From an uncultured Ectothiorhodospiraceae bacterium (GTDB taxonomy: Bacteria; Pseudomonadota; Gammaproteobacteria; UBA6429; Thiohalophilaceae), in assembly GCA_947259575.1 (NCBI GenBank), contig CAMYMU010000048.1, forward strand, positions 1 to 64,000: 64,000 nucleotides of DNA, given 5' to 3'. The notes under the pieces are model-generated. The model was not told the origin of the DNA. It worked only from the letters and a program-made list of their open reading frames with translations, and made no database searches. Below, in pieces: positions 63,496 through 64,000 of the stretch. How positions within the stretch are numbered: the stretch's first letter is position 1; each line of letters opens with the position of its first letter. A program made the translations under genes and the position numbers.

Positions 63496-63831
63496 ATGGA
63501 AGCAGTCGTAAACGGCCAAACCATCAAGCTGAGCGAAGCTGGCTGGCTGGAAAATCTAGACGAATGGAGCGAAGAGCTTGCCGTCGAAATCGCAAAGAAT
63601 GAACAGATTCCTGAGCTAACTGAGGAGCATTGGGACATCATCAAAGCAGCACGTGAATACTTCCAGGATCAAGGCACCGTCGCCGAACCACGTAAGTTTT
63701 CAAAGTTGATGAAAGAAAGATTTGGCGCAGATCGTTCAAGCCAACAGTACATCTACTCGCTGTTCCCTACAGGTCTGATCAAATGCGCCAATAAGGTTGC
63801 TGGTCTACCACGTCCTAAAGGGTGTAGTTAA
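63496..63831 (+). CDS. DsrC/TusE-family sulfur carrier protein
   Basis: 111 residues. DsrC/TusE hallmarks are WLENLDEWSEELAVEIAKNE, LTEEHWDIIKAAREYFQDQG and the C-terminal arm AGLPRPKGCS with the penultimate Cys (CysA). In bona fide DsrC a second Cys (CysB) precedes KIAGLP, giving CX10C. Here the residue at that position is Asn (ANKVAGLP), and a Cys sits two residues earlier (IKC), giving CX12C. It thus looks like a TusE-like or divergent DsrC-like carrier rather than a canonical DsrC. It accepts sulfane sulfur as persulfide in sulfur-trafficking. It has its own terminator. Confidence 0.88.
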   Translation: MEAVVNGQTIKLSEAGWLENLDEWSEELAVEIAKNEQIPELTEEHWDIIKAAREYFQDQGTVAEPRKFSKLMKERFGADRSSQQYIYSLFPTGLIKCANKVAGLPRPKGCS

Positions 63832-63860
63832 TAATTTAGAGTTTTGTCTCTTTGTTATTA

Positions 63861-63898
63861 AAAACCGGACGTCTATAAAGGTGTCCGGTTTTTTTATG
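63861..63898 (+). terminator. Rho-independent terminator of the DsrC-like gene
   Basis: A 10-bp stem AAAACCGGAC / GTCCGGTTTT with a 12-nt loop and further T residues. Confidence 0.85.
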
Positions 63899-63931
63899 TC
63901 TATAGTTTTTTAGCTTACGCGAGAATGACAA

Positions 63932-64000
63932 TTACCACCCTGATGGCAATTTCTCATTGATCGTAATACTTTTCTTATCCGTCGTGATGTAACCACCTCG
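63932..64000 (-). CDS. 3' end of an unidentified gene cut by the window edge
   Basis: On the minus strand the frame from the right edge reads RGGYITTDKKSITINEKLPS then GW and a TAA (63932-63934). It has protein-like composition and no stops, but only 22 residues are visible, so identity cannot be given. It converges with the DsrC-like gene, with the terminator between them. Confidence 0.35.
   Translation of the reverse strand, partial: RGGYITTDKKSITINEKLPSGW

Overview
The window looks like part of the chromosome of a sulfur-oxidising gammaproteobacterium. It encodes ATP sulfurylase (sat), APS reductase with its AprM-type membrane anchor (aprM-aprB-aprA), the cytoplasmic sulfite dehydrogenase SoeABC and a DsrC/TusE-family sulfur carrier. 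It also has a split adenosylcobalamin-dependent ribonucleotide reductase (nrdJa/nrdJb), many sensory and c-di-GMP proteins, and an envelope-glycoconjugate type operon. Species cannot be read from the sequence.

Layout. 1-1.6 kb: 3' part of a diheme cytochrome fused behind a propeller-like domain (its start lies left of the window), then NnrU. 1.7-5.8 kb: nrdJb and nrdJa on the minus strand, two tiny basic genes between them, an imperfect palindromic element at the 3' end of each, and NrdR-box-like sites upstream. 6.0-8.1 kb: Hsp20 chaperone and Do-type protease. 8.3-14.1 kb: a giant hybrid histidine kinase and its receiver partner. 14.4-21.6 kb: a small barrel-like protein, then a protein-sorting/protease block: an intramembrane CPBP protease (MrtJ-like), two M4 metallopeptidases with Gly-rich/Cys/hydrophobic/Arg tails, and between them a lipoprotein resembling the M4 inhibitor emfourin. 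21.7-23.6 kb: beta-rich lipoprotein. 23.9-32.3 kb: a tight seven-gene minus-strand operon (GT2, flippase-like protein, methyltransferase, radical SAM/SPASM enzyme, membrane protein, SDR-SDR fusion, GT-C-like protein) of unknown product.

32.7-41.6 kb: sat, small and accessory genes (PDC sensor, DUF4279, a 52-aa gene, HIT, TPR, SlyD-like FKBP), then the apr genes. aprA is interrupted: about 40-45 residues expected by the family are absent and the two halves lie in different frames. 42-50.6 kb: a signalling block with mscS, a DUF481 protein, a CHASE2 kinase, a LysM/FecR protein and an OmpR-type regulator. It is tied together by an exact 17-bp direct-repeat motif found three times (plus one degenerate copy), upstream of a 44-aa membrane peptide, an atypical receiver/mscS pair and a Lys-rich secreted protein. 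This looks like a small uncharacterised regulon.

50.7-52.7 kb: two tandem PstS-like binding proteins with patchy near-identity. 53.5-58.2 kb: soeABC. 58.2-62.6 kb: PhnD-like binding protein with a diguanylate cyclase, and a GGDEF-EAL protein. 62.7-64 kb: NapF-like ferredoxin, a DsrC-like protein and the end of a further gene at the right edge.

Together, Sat-AprBA (sulfite to APS to sulfate with ATP formation) and SoeABC (direct sulfite to sulfate with electrons to quinone) give two sulfite oxidation routes, with the caveat that aprA as written here would not give a full-length protein.
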